DNA from: Rhodopseudomonas rhenobacensis
GTDB lineage: Bacteria; Pseudomonadota; Alphaproteobacteria; Rhizobiales; Xanthobacteraceae
Assembly (NCBI RefSeq): GCF_014203125.1
Contig: NZ_JACHIH010000035.1
Span: forward strand, 1-54,089
DNA length: 54,089 nt
Direction of reading: 5' to 3'
This document shows, in pieces, positions 26,414-34,718 of this stretch (its first letter is position 1; the number at the start of each line of letters is the position of its first letter). The notes below the pieces were generated by a model. The model was not told the origin of the DNA. It worked only from the letters and a program-made list of their open reading frames with translations, and made no database searches. The position numbers and the translations under genes were made by a program.

Positions 26414-26740
26414 ATGCGCAAGCCGCGGGATTTCGACGGGGAGCTAAAAGCGCTTCAGGACAAGGCGCGAGAACTGAAGACTCGCAAGGTGCAGCAACTC
26501 GGTGAGCTGGTCATCGCCACCGGGGCTGACGCACTCAGCACCAACGAACTGGCGGGCGCGCTAATCGTGCTGGGCGAAACCAGGGATGCCGGAAGGAGGG
26601 AGGCATGGGCGAAGCGCGGGGCCGCGTTCTTTCAGAGCCGGGCGCGGCGAAATGCACCGGCATCTGACGGCGACGCGGGCGGCGCTGCGGCGCAACCGGG
26701 CGGCGCGCCATCGGCATCAGGCCGCAAGGGCGCGGCATGA
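26414..26740 (+). CDS. traC: Conjugal transfer protein TraC-like
   Basis: This 108-residue protein has an N-terminal coiled coil (DFDGELKALQDKARELKTRK) and the accessory-protein core QQLGELVIATGADALSTNEL, then an Ala/Gly-rich tail. Ti-type TraC is an accessory DNA-processing factor that helps the relaxase at oriT. ATG 26414 is supported by AGGAGG at 26403-26408 with 5-nt spacing. It is first of two rightward genes from the oriT region, followed after 1 nt by traD. TraC and TraD are short and similar, so the two names could be swapped. Confidence 0.78.
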   Translation: MRKPRDFDGELKALQDKARELKTRKVQQLGELVIATGADALSTNELAGALIVLGETRDAGRREAWAKRGAAFFQSRARRNAPASDGDAGGAAAQPGGAPSASGRKGAA

Positions 26741-26741
26741 C

Positions 26742-27008
26742 ATGCGTTCGTGGCAAGTCGAGCGCCGCAAGCGTACGCGGCATCTGATCGAACTCGGCGG
26801 CCTTATCGCCAAGGCCGGGATTGTGGAGCGGACCGGCGACGACCGCGCCATGATTTACGGCGCGCTGCTCTGGATGGCCGACAAGCTTCGAAGTGATCAG
26901 CGTGAACTTGCACGGGGGCTCTGGGCCGCGAAGGGAAAGCAAGCTTTCGAGGCAGAGCGCAATGGAGAGAAGCTCACCGTCTCGCAGAAACAGGAAGATC
27001 GGACATGA
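26742..27008 (+). CDS. traD: Conjugal transfer protein TraD
   Basis: This protein of 88 residues carries the family core RTRHLIELGGLIAKAGI, followed by an Ile/Leu-rich helix (MIYGALLWMADKL) and a basic C-terminus. TraD of the Ti system is a small oriT accessory protein. ATG 26742 starts 1 nt after the traC stop. An upstream ATG at 26652 would add an Arg-rich peptide read out of frame through traC and is disfavoured. No traG coupling-protein gene follows; the next 1.7 kb is degraded sequence, suggesting that further transfer genes were lost. Confidence 0.8.
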   Translation: MRSWQVERRKRTRHLIELGGLIAKAGIVERTGDDRAMIYGALLWMADKLRSDQRELARGLWAAKGKQAFEAERNGEKLTVSQKQEDRT

Positions 27009-28185
27009 CCTATGGCGGACAGCGCGGAGATTCCAGATATCGCAGCGCTGCCCGCCATCGCGCGGCTTGGCGCCGACCGAATGGCACCGTACAATATCTG
27101 CGGCCCCCTGCGCTCTGAGCGAGGCGCAAACAGCCCGATTGTAGATCGGCTCGGGTTTCCGACGCCGACCGGCACGTTAAGCTATTGATCCAATTTGCAG
27201 TGGAATTTGCAGTGGAACGATCACTCTCGGGCGCTTGTTCACATGCCGACCGCCGAACTATGCTGACCGGCTCCGGAGTGGCGCGTTGTTGTCGCGCTGG
27301 CATCGCCGATCGCGTACACGGCAAAGCGCCTCACGATGATATCCGGATCGGGTGCCTCATCGTATGGGGCGGACGCGGACTGCGATCCGCGCCTGCTCCA
27401 GATGAAGCCCGACCAGGTCGCACATCACGTCGGCTTGCTCCAGCACTTTCGCCCCGCCCGCGCTGACGCCTCATTGATGAGAACCGAAAGCGGCATATTG
27501 ATCATGTGCGCGGGATTGCTGACATGGGTGAGGGGGGCGCTCGACGATCTTTTGGTTGGCATCGAACGGCACGTGGTCTCGCACGTCAGAACCGCAATCT
27601 CCAACGGGATTCACCCTTCAGCATTTCCGCAGGCTCGTGAATACTGATCGAAAATTGACCCACATCGGATTTGGCCTGCCCCCCTTTGATTCCGTTCGCT
27701 CGGTTTACCGATTCGCGCTGACAGCCGCCTGTAGAATGCAGCAACGTACTGGATAACGCGACTTCGGGATGATCCTCGACAAGCAAGACAGTTCCGACTC
27801 CGTCCGCGACGGCTCTGGCTTCTTTCATCGCTGAACGAGCTTCGCAACCGGCGGCCAAAGCCGAAGATGGGCATCCCGTGCGCTAATGGCGGAACGGCTT
27901 GCATGCGCTCCGTAATGTCCCGGGTCCCAGCCAACTTTTTGATATTGACCGAACCGCCCGCTTGATGGCAAAGCCGTGCACCTGCGAGTCCAGTGCCCTT
28001 ACTGTTGATCGGCACCGTGTCTCGCACGCTATCGGCATGGGGTCCCGAGAAGGCCAAGGCGGTCACGGCCGCGGCGCGCAAGATCGCAGTCCTGTTTTAG
28101 AACGCCGTACGTCACGGAATGGAGTACGTCGATCCCGGCGCGTCATTCTATGAGACACGGCACCGAAAGTGCGTGATCGACAATC
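27009..28185. other. Decayed, gene-free segment of the island
   Basis: No intact gene is supported over nearly 1.2 kb. A 12-bp tandem duplication (AATTTGCAGTGG twice, 27192-27215) and short relics are visible. On the minus strand at about 27739-27795 a peptide resembling the start of a response-regulator receiver domain (GTVLLVEDHPEV) appears, without the rest of the protein. Reading frames are short and change often. This looks like accumulated remnants of older insertions. Confidence 0.6.
27192..27215. repeat. 12-bp tandem duplication
   Basis: AATTTGCAGTGG is repeated twice head to tail in non-coding DNA of the island. It is probably slippage or the scar of an insertion. Confidence 0.7.
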
Positions 28186-28189
28186 TACA

Positions 28190-28508
28190 GTGGCGCGCCA
28201 AGCTGTTCGGATTTCTCCTGCAGCCAATGGAGGCTTCGCCTGCCAGCGCGGTTTCTTAGGAATCGTTCTCCAGTGTCAGCTCTCTGATCTTGGCGTGCAG
28301 CAATTTCACATCGACGGCGGGGACTGCCAGAGCCTCCCGGCCCGAAAACTCCCGAGACTACCCCACTCAAGCTGCACCTTGCGGGTCGTGATCCGGTTGG
28401 GTGGGCATCGAAATGCTCGGCCAGCTGAACCAGCGTTCGATCGCCCTTGACGGCGGCAAGCGCCACCTTGAAGCCCGCTGTGTGGTTTCGGGGCGGTCGT
28501 CTGAGCAT
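28190..28508 (-). pseudogene. IS3-family transposase OrfA remnant
   Basis: From ATG 28508 the reading RRPPRNHTAGFKVALAAVKG, TLVQLAEHFDAHP matches IS3-type OrfA (HTH region). A frameshift follows; the reading continues in another frame as HPNRITTRKVQLEWG and returns further on as LLHAKIRELTLENDS, a stop codon and ETALAGEA. This corresponds to the OrfA leucine-zipper tail, normally LTLENDFLEGALxKAGL. At least one frameshift and one stop are present and no OrfB follows, so the element is dead. Confidence 0.72.
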
Positions 28509-28727
28509 GGTATCTCCTGTTACGGCGACTATCGCCGCTGTCAGGCAGAAACTCCAATTATCGTCCTGCAGATTTTCGGGGCCGGCTCTCAATGCGGGAC
28601 CCTCTCCGAATCGATCAATCGGCAATTCGTACAACCGTCGTTAGGCCGGCGATAGACATCAGTATTCGACGGATAGTCATTCCACAGTTATACCCTTTCG
28701 CGCCGATTGCATAAAACGGGGGACACC

Positions 28728-29897
28728 TTGACGGATCTTAAGAAAAAGAAGGCCAAGGAGCTCGCTGAAATCTCAAGAATTCCACCGCTCGAAGTCGACC
28801 CGTCGCCGGGCGGTGCGGGTATCCTGCTGAGCGATGAGATCACGCTGTTCGCCGAGGAGCACAATTTGATTGCGCCTTTTAAAAAGGCGAATCTAAAGCC
28901 AGCAGGATACGAACTAACGGTCGGCGACGAATATTTCATGTCGGGACAGTATATGACGCTGGACAGCCATGTGACCATCCAGCCATTCGAAGTGGCCGTC
29001 ATCAAAACCGGGGAAAGGGTGCGGCTTCCCCGGTTCATGATTGCTCGGTGGAACATCAGGGTCCGACATGCCTATGCGGGCCTATTATGGGTGGGCGGCC
29101 CTCAGGTTGATCCGGGCTACGCGGGCTACTTGTTCTGTCCGATTTACAATCTGTCCGACAAACCCGTCACCCTGTATAGGGGCGAAGAGCTCGCGCTGAT
29201 GGACTTCTCACGGACCACGCCGTTCAACCCTGCAAAGGGAAAGGAATTGGTCCGGTACAAATTCCCGCCGACGCGCATCATCCTCGAGGAGTTCAATATC
29301 ATCGACTTCCAAAGCGCGTTGTTCACGCGCGCGGGGCGAAAGATCGAGGAATTCGAGGAATCATTGAAGACCCTCGAGGGCCGCTTCATTCAGTTCACGC
29401 AGATCTCGTTTGCGGTTTTCGCGATGGCGCTGACGTTGCTCGCTATCTATTCGAAGGCGGGGTCGACCGCGCTTGATGAATATGCAGGTTATCTCGGTCC
29501 CTTGACGCTGGGGCTTTCGATAGCAGCTTTCGTCATGGCATTCTTCTCGCACTGGCAGTCCCGTCTCTCCAGAGTCTCGCTTGATCGCTACCCGGCCCCG
29601 TTGAGCCGGAGGATCCGTGAGGTCAGACGCTTTCTGAGCATAAGCTGGATCGCCTCCATGGCAGTCTGCCTATTCGTCGGCGTTGGCACCCTATTTGTCG
29701 TCCAATATCTGGCGCCACACAAAAGGTACGAGGAGCAGTCGGCGAAAATCAGCGTGTCTGACAAGAATGCCTCGGACGCGCTGGCGATTGCAAAAGCAAT
29801 CGAGCAGAGAGTTCTCACTTTGCAACGAGAAAACGAGGAACTGAGGAGGGGTAGCCCGGCGCAGCCGCAACAGCAGAGCCCGCGCACCAACCCTTGA
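28728..29897 (+). CDS. Membrane protein with dCTP deaminase/dUTPase-fold domain (DCD-like 1)
   Basis: This 389-residue protein has a DCD/dUTPase-type beta fold at about 50-170: PAGYELTVGDEYFMSG, then GLLWVGGPQVDPGYAGYLF, then YRGEELALMDFSRTTPF. Three membrane spans follow near 227-245, 256-276 and 302-328, then a C-terminal coiled coil (345-375). By eye alignment to E. coli Dcd, the positions of Ser111, Arg115 and Glu138 are Val, Tyr and Pro, so deamination looks unlikely; nucleotide binding or sensing is more plausible. TTG 28728 was chosen because GGGGGA lies 4 nt upstream; TTG 28707 is the alternative and no early ATG exists. It is convergent with a related gene 12 bp away. Confidence 0.75.
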   Translation: MTDLKKKKAKELAEISRIPPLEVDPSPGGAGILLSDEITLFAEEHNLIAPFKKANLKPAGYELTVGDEYFMSGQYMTLDSHVTIQPFEVAVIKTGERVRLPRFMIARWNIRVRHAYAGLLWVGGPQVDPGYAGYLFCPIYNLSDKPVTLYRGEELALMDFSRTTPFNPAKGKELVRYKFPPTRIILEEFNIIDFQSALFTRAGRKIEEFEESLKTLEGRFIQFTQISFAVFAMALTLLAIYSKAGSTALDEYAGYLGPLTLGLSIAAFVMAFFSHWQSRLSRVSLDRYPAPLSRRIREVRRFLSISWIASMAVCLFVGVGTLFVVQYLAPHKRYEEQSAKISVSDKNASDALAIAKAIEQRVLTLQRENEELRRGSPAQPQQQSPRTNP

Positions 29898-29909
29898 GGT
29901 GCTGCCCGC

Positions 29910-31007
29910 TCACCTGGCCCGGCCTTTTCTTCCCCGCTTCTTGCGTCTGACAGTCGGCTCGACAGGCTTTGGCTGTTGAATCGATGCGGTGAGCTCGTTC
30001 ACGCGCGACGTGAGCTTCTCGAACTGGTCTCGATATTCCGCGGAAAGCTTGTCGATTTTTTCCTGGGTCTGAGCCGTCTTGTCGTTAGCCGCCTTGGTGT
30101 CGCTCCCTGCACCTTGCTGGATAGTAGCTATCAATGAATGGGAATTCTGGGCCATCGAAATGAACTGTTGCCCGATCTGATAGAGGCTGTAGCCGAGTCC
30201 GGCTAAGGTCAGGAGCGTGACGAAGAGCGCGAAGCCGGCGGCCCCGATTCCGAGACCCTGAAGCCGTCTATCGAGCCTTTCGGTAGTTTTCAGGGAGTCG
30301 GCGGCGCTGAGCGCCGCCTGCTTCGCTGCCTCGGCTGAGACCGCGATGGCGGCAGGGATAGAACTTTGAATCGGATTGGGGCCATTTGCCTTACGGAGAT
30401 ATTGATCCGGTTTGAAATTCCGTTTTCCCTTCGGAAACCCCCGAAAATCTCGCGGTCGAAGCGCCAACTCTTCGTCAGGCTCTATGCCGAAGGTCGTTTT
30501 GGTGAACTCAATCCAGATCAACGCCTCGCTCGTGTCGATGCTGTAGTCTGACGACGTGAGATTGTGCAGGGGAATCAGAAGCTTGCCATGAAAGCCGGGA
30601 TCGACCAGCGGTCCTGTACCGAGCAACAATCCTCTGTGGACGTGCGTAATCCGAAGATTGAAGCGTATCGCGATATAGTTCGGCAGCCGGAAAATCGGCT
30701 CGACTTCGACGAACACGATGGAGTTCGCCTTGAGAGTTAGTGGGCTGCCTTTCTCGATTGTTGCGTCCATTCGGAGGCCCGATCCATCCCACGAGATGAC
30801 CTGTCCGCCCATGAAAACTTCATATGATGCAGACTTCAGTTGCGCCATCGAGAACGGATGCAACATCCCGGTTACGCGAGCGTAGTCGGCGATTTCGGCT
30901 GATGACAGAAGGGCGCGAGGTATGCTTGGAAAGGGATCGAAGTTCTCGAATCGCTCGGCGCGGGCTAGAGCTTCTGTATCGTTCTCGGCGATTCGGTTGA
31001 GGTCCAT
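29910..31007 (-). CDS. Membrane protein with dCTP deaminase/dUTPase-fold domain (DCD-like 2)
   Basis: This 365-residue paralogue of the neighbouring convergent gene has its DCD-like fold at about 40-175, with ASYEVFMGGQVISWDG and GLLLGTGPLVDPGFHGKLL. One membrane span lies near 254-276 (GAAGFALFVTLLTLAGLGYS), then a long coiled coil and a basic tail (RRKKRGRKGRAR). As in its partner, the deaminase Ser, Arg and Glu positions appear as Ile, His and Pro, and both share Rx(V/I)x-H and P-x-x-N-L patterns. They therefore form one divergent family. ATG 31007 gives a start 32 bp from the next divergent gene; codons back to 31079 are possible. Confidence 0.75.
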   Translation of the reverse strand: MDLNRIAENDTEALARAERFENFDPFPSIPRALLSSAEIADYARVTGMLHPFSMAQLKSASYEVFMGGQVISWDGSGLRMDATIEKGSPLTLKANSIVFVEVEPIFRLPNYIAIRFNLRITHVHRGLLLGTGPLVDPGFHGKLLIPLHNLTSSDYSIDTSEALIWIEFTKTTFGIEPDEELALRPRDFRGFPKGKRNFKPDQYLRKANGPNPIQSSIPAAIAVSAEAAKQAALSAADSLKTTERLDRRLQGLGIGAAGFALFVTLLTLAGLGYSLYQIGQQFISMAQNSHSLIATIQQGAGSDTKAANDKTAQTQEKIDKLSAEYRDQFEKLTSRVNELTASIQQPKPVEPTVRRKKRGRKGRAR

Positions 31008-31039
31008 TGAAAATACTCGGAAGCTGAAGAGCGAGAGTA

Positions 31040-31789
31040 ATGCAAAATCGATATGTAGGCGATGTCGGCGATTTCGCAAAATACGCTCTGCTTAGAGCGC
31101 TCGCCCGCAGCACGAACTTCCGAATCGCAGTGATATGGTACTTGTACACGGACGAAGACCACAATGCGGACGGGCGGCACATCAGCTACCTCCGCGATCC
31201 GGTTCTTGCACAGCTTGATCCCGAATTGCATGCCGGGCTCGCCCGCATCGTTGAAAAGGGCCGCAGAAGCGTGCGGGCTATAGCGGCTTCAAAGCTACTG
31301 CCGGCGAACACGACTTTCTTCCCGGCCTCGATCTCGGACAAGGCCGAAGATGCGAAACTGGTGCGCTCCGAACGGGCACGTCATCGGGCGGTCTGGCTGA
31401 AGAAGGCTCTCACGACTGCCCGCGGGCATGAACTTGTCTTCCTGGACCCGGACAACGGAATCGAGACTATTTCGGTGCATCAACATTCGCCAAAGAGCGG
31501 AAAGTACGCGTATTGGAATGAGCTCGAGGCGTTCTGGGCACAAGGCCACTCGCTGATCGTCTATCATCATTTAAACCGCACGGCGACCGTTGCACGGCAG
31601 GCAGAAATCCTCCGCGAGAAATTCACGGAGAGATTCCCGGACGCGCCGCTGATCAAGCACTTCCTCGCTCGGCGGGGATCATGCCGTCATTTCTGGATCG
31701 TCTCGCAAGACCGCCACCTTCGATCACTCTCTGCGGCAATCGACAGGATTTCTCAGGACACCTTGCGGGCCTGCCTCGAGCTGGGCTGA
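31040..31789 (+). CDS. Uncharacterised protein with QNRYVGDVGDF N-terminus and DPDNG motif
   Basis: This 249-residue protein begins MQNRYVGDVGDFAKYALLRA, a pattern I associate with an uncharacterised bacterial family. The centre has ELVFLDPDNGIE (131-142) and then KYAYWNELEAFW and SLIVYHHLNR. A hydrophobic strand ending in DP followed by N/G recalls Rossmann-type methyltransferases of the RlmJ or TcmP kind, but no glycine-rich SAM motif is clear. A nuclease role is also possible. It is divergent from DCD-like 2 with a 32-bp gap, and its 3' end overlaps the PurA-like gene by 37 nt tail to tail. Function unknown. Confidence 0.7.
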   Translation: MQNRYVGDVGDFAKYALLRALARSTNFRIAVIWYLYTDEDHNADGRHISYLRDPVLAQLDPELHAGLARIVEKGRRSVRAIAASKLLPANTTFFPASISDKAEDAKLVRSERARHRAVWLKKALTTARGHELVFLDPDNGIETISVHQHSPKSGKYAYWNELEAFWAQGHSLIVYHHLNRTATVARQAEILREKFTERFPDAPLIKHFLARRGSCRHFWIVSQDRHLRSLSAAIDRISQDTLRACLELG

Positions 31790-32823
31790 GCGTCGGGCTT
31801 TTCTTCGAAATCCGACCTCGGAACGAGACTGTTAGGTCCGAGACCGATCCGATCGATCTTCCTCCCTAACGGCGCCTCGATCACACGCAGGAAGTCGCGT
31901 GCAAGCACGCTCTGCCTGCCGTCGCGCAGGGCACTATCCAGGTAGTCGACATGGTTTAGGACGATCGACGTTGGCTGGTTGGCCTGGATCGCACGGCGGA
32001 CGACGTCCATTTCGAAGCGGCCGATGCGCCGCTCTTTGTGCGTGGCTGTGGTCAGTTCCCTGTAGTCCTCCGGCAGGCCGGCTTGGGCCGCCAAGTCCTT
32101 CCAGGTGATTTCGTCTTCCAGCGGCCCCGACGGGCCTGCGACCCTGATCGGATGGGCCCGCAGCACGAGGACAATCTCCTCGACGTCGCGCGGGCTCAAC
32201 CCGGCTTCACTCACGAATGCCGCAGCAGTCGTGTCTCGGCTGGTCGCATGCGGATAGAAACCTCCGTGAAGGAGCGACAGCCCGAAGCCCTGGGAGCCCT
32301 CGATCACGATCCACTGGTCCTCCTGCAGGATTCCGCGCATCAGGTCGGCGGTGTCCCGCAGATACGGTCGCAAGCGGTCTTCGTGGGACGCCAACCGCAC
32401 GGAAGGGGACCTGCTGGCACGACGTGTTAATGCTGCGCCGGTTCCGGATCCAGTGGAGCCGATCCGGTCAATGAGCCCGGACGAGCGTTCGGCTTCCCGA
32501 TCCTCGGCCGTGATCAAGCCGGCGAAGGGACTTACGACCACGCGATCCGGCCCGAGCCCCAGCTCGGCGACTTCCCTCTCGAATATGTCAACGTCGATCA
32601 GGGCGCCCGGCGGAAGCAATGCAATCGTACCCTTCGCGAACACGGATGCCGGCAACTGACGCAGGGACCGTAGCATGCCGTTATCGTCGACGATGGTATG
32701 GCCGGAATTTGTCCCGCCGACACGGATGACGCATCGCGCATCGCGCTCACGCGCAACGGTGAGAGCCACCTTTCCCTTGCCCTCGGAGCCGTATTGGCCC
32801 CCGACAACTACTGAGACAGGCAT
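31753..32823 (-). CDS. Short adenylosuccinate synthetase homologue (PurA/PurZ-like)
   Basis: This 356-residue GTP-dependent synthetase-like enzyme has the P-loop GGQYGSEGKGK (8-18), GGTNSGHT (36-43, His42 equals PurA His41), GSTGSGTG, IEGSQGFGLSLLHGGFYPH and ERRIGRFEMD. The length and pattern match the short archaeal PurA/phage PurZ branch, not the ~430-residue bacterial PurA. Residue 13 is Ser, where PurA has catalytic Asp13; as I recall, phage PurZ, which joins dGMP and aspartate toward 2-aminoadenine, carries this change. Its start lies within the last 16 nt of the upstream exonuclease-kinase gene, so both form one operon. A normal purA is presumably elsewhere; substrate specificity is inferred. 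Confidence 0.85.
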   Translation of the reverse strand: MPVSVVVGGQYGSEGKGKVALTVARERDARCVIRVGGTNSGHTIVDDNGMLRSLRQLPASVFAKGTIALLPPGALIDVDIFEREVAELGLGPDRVVVSPFAGLITAEDREAERSSGLIDRIGSTGSGTGAALTRRASRSPSVRLASHEDRLRPYLRDTADLMRGILQEDQWIVIEGSQGFGLSLLHGGFYPHATSRDTTAAAFVSEAGLSPRDVEEIVLVLRAHPIRVAGPSGPLEDEITWKDLAAQAGLPEDYRELTTATHKERRIGRFEMDVVRRAIQANQPTSIVLNHVDYLDSALRDGRQSVLARDFLRVIEAPLGRKIDRIGLGPNSLVPRSDFEEKPDAQPSSRQARKVS

Positions 32824-34718
32824 CTATCGCTCTTCGACAGGTCCGATATTAGCCGCATCAGTGTTTGCTCCAAATCTGCCAAGCTGCCTTCGTTCTCCAC
32901 GGTCACCTGCGCGAGTTCCGAAAGCAGGTCGATCCCCGCCTCCACCGGCTGACCGTCGGCGACTGCGAACGGGACGACCGTGTCTTTATACCGGTTCCTG
33001 CGTGTCTCATCGCTTGCGAAGATATGCAAATGGATGAATCGGCTTCCGAACCGCTCGACAAAAAATGCTCGATCTTCCGGAAAGCGCAAGCCGTCAACGA
33101 CGATAATGCGCTCTTGGCCGATTCGGTCAAGAACGCGTTCACATAGCCAGCGCTGCCCCTTCTCGCGGTGAATCTCGTCGCCGACGAGCTGCCGGGTCGC
33201 CCGATCCAACGAGCCACCGGCTGCTGTGATTTCGTCGTCGATGACCAGGCTAAAACGGGTATAGGCAAAGCCCGCCTTTTCTAGCATGCGCGCGGCGGTC
33301 GTTTTGCCGGAGCAGATACGCCCGCTGATGCCGATGACAAGCGGCATGTCCTCCGTGGCGGTCAGCTTCGGCACAATCAGCGCTCCTTCCGTCGGTCCGC
33401 TCAGCCCCTCGTATTTACCCGCCAGAAAGAACGAGCCCACCAATGCAGCGGTGATCGCGTCCAACTCGTCATGCGTGACGTCTTCGGCAACGTATCGTCC
33501 GCGGATCCCAAACTCCGAAAGACCGCGCTTCAGATATTCGATCCCGGCTCCCTTGCGCGGAATTGCCATGATGTCCTGTGCGGCTCCGGGATAGCTTTCG
33601 ATCACCGCGATTCCCTTGGCACGGATCCGGGTTGCAAGCAGCATTCCTCGGCGGGTAAGCCCCTGCATACTTGGCAGCAGTGCGGGATAGACGTTGACCC
33701 CTCGTCGCTTCAGTTCGCGCTCGCATTGACGCATGATTCCGTACTGCTGACGTCCCGGATCATTATCGGTAACGACGGTGCGTCCGAACGGAAGTGAAAG
33801 CGGAGAGTCGATGGACACCAGAGAGGGCTTGAGGGCGATGATCCGATCGATCATCTCCTGATCGGAGTGGACAGTGAACGTCTCCGCCATGTCGCCATCC
33901 AGCGTGCACCACCCCGAACCGCGCTGTTCGGAGCCGGTTAGATCGATGCCGACGATGCGGGCACGCTCGGCCGGCGTTCCAGTAAAGATCGAGCGGAAGA
34001 TTCGAAATGGAACATTGGGCTCCAATGCGCGATCCTCGATCGGGGGAGCCGGCTGGACAAAGATACTGCGTGCGTCTTCGCTGAATGCCGGCTGGGTCAG
34101 CCAGAAGTCGTGCTGCACGTTCAGACGGGCCAGCACTACGTCGAGGATGACCGCCATCCCGAGAACGTCGCTTCGGTTGTAAAGCACCAGCCGCTTGAGC
34201 GATGCCAAATTGCCCCGCAGATACTCGTGCCACAGTAGGACCGCCGCAGCGCCATCGACGTCCTCAAGCTCCATCCGGAAATCGACGCCAAGTTCGCGCT
34301 CGATGTTCTTCTGTCCGCCTGCGAGACCTATCCGCCTAGCAAGATATCGCAGATCGACGTGGTTCGGCGGCAGCGTAATGTTGCCAAACGTCTTGCGGAG
34401 GAACCGGAGATCGAACAGCGTTCCGTTGAACGTAACCAGAACGGTTGCGGAGGCGAGATCCCGGAGAAGCGGCGCGGGATCTTCGCCTTTGACGATCACC
34501 TTGTATTCGCCGCCGATCGCCCAACCGACGATCGTTATCTCATCATAAAACCAGCTCAGCCCGGTTGTCTCAATGTCGAGAAACAGGACGCGCGCGTTCT
34601 GCGAAAGGACCGACGCCAAACGCGCCTCAATCGTGGGGGAACTTTTGCGAGCGGAGGCGGTCGCCCGCTGCCGCGACACCGGCGGCCTGATTCGTTCTGC
34701 GTCGAACAATGGAAACAC
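32808..34718 (-). CDS. Three-domain DEDD exonuclease - DUF429 - P-loop nucleotide kinase protein
   Basis: The 636-residue protein has three parts. Residues 43-195 are a DEDDy exonuclease of the YprB type: Asp48/Glu50 in LDIETTGL, Asp103 in FNGTLFD, and Tyr180/Asp184 in YNRSD. Residues 254-450 are DUF429, an RNase H-like predicted nuclease (GIDLTGSE, SIDSPLSLP, ESYPGAAQDI, HDELDAITAAL). Residues 458-630 are a P-loop kinase (GISGRICSGKTTAARML) resembling nucleoside monophosphate or dephospho-CoA kinases. GTG 34718 has GGAG 7 nt upstream. It is first gene of a two-gene operon with the PurA-like enzyme. A nuclease that degrades DNA and a kinase that charges an unusual deoxynucleotide would fit its neighbour; this is inference. 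Confidence 0.82.
   Translation of the reverse strand: MFPLFDAERIRPPVSRQRATASARKSSPTIEARLASVLSQNARVLFLDIETTGLSWFYDEITIVGWAIGGEYKVIVKGEDPAPLLRDLASATVLVTFNGTLFDLRFLRKTFGNITLPPNHVDLRYLARRIGLAGGQKNIERELGVDFRMELEDVDGAAAVLLWHEYLRGNLASLKRLVLYNRSDVLGMAVILDVVLARLNVQHDFWLTQPAFSEDARSIFVQPAPPIEDRALEPNVPFRIFRSIFTGTPAERARIVGIDLTGSEQRGSGWCTLDGDMAETFTVHSDQEMIDRIIALKPSLVSIDSPLSLPFGRTVVTDNDPGRQQYGIMRQCERELKRRGVNVYPALLPSMQGLTRRGMLLATRIRAKGIAVIESYPGAAQDIMAIPRKGAGIEYLKRGLSEFGIRGRYVAEDVTHDELDAITAALVGSFFLAGKYEGLSGPTEGALIVPKLTATEDMPLVIGISGRICSGKTTAARMLEKAGFAYTRFSLVIDDEITAAGGSLDRATRQLVGDEIHREKGQRWLCERVLDRIGQERIIVVDGLRFPEDRAFFVERFGSRFIHLHIFASDETRRNRYKDTVVPFAVADGQPVEAGIDLLSELAQVTVENEGSLADLEQTLMRLISDLSKSDRCLSQ

Noticed and set aside
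22859-27008. Self-transmissible conjugative element
   Set aside because: No TraG/VirD4 coupling protein and no type IV secretion genes are found anywhere in the island.
28728-34718. A complete phage Z-genome (2-aminoadenine) pathway
   Set aside because: Only a PurZ-like enzyme is present; no DatZ phosphohydrolase, MazZ or DpoZ polymerase is encoded nearby.
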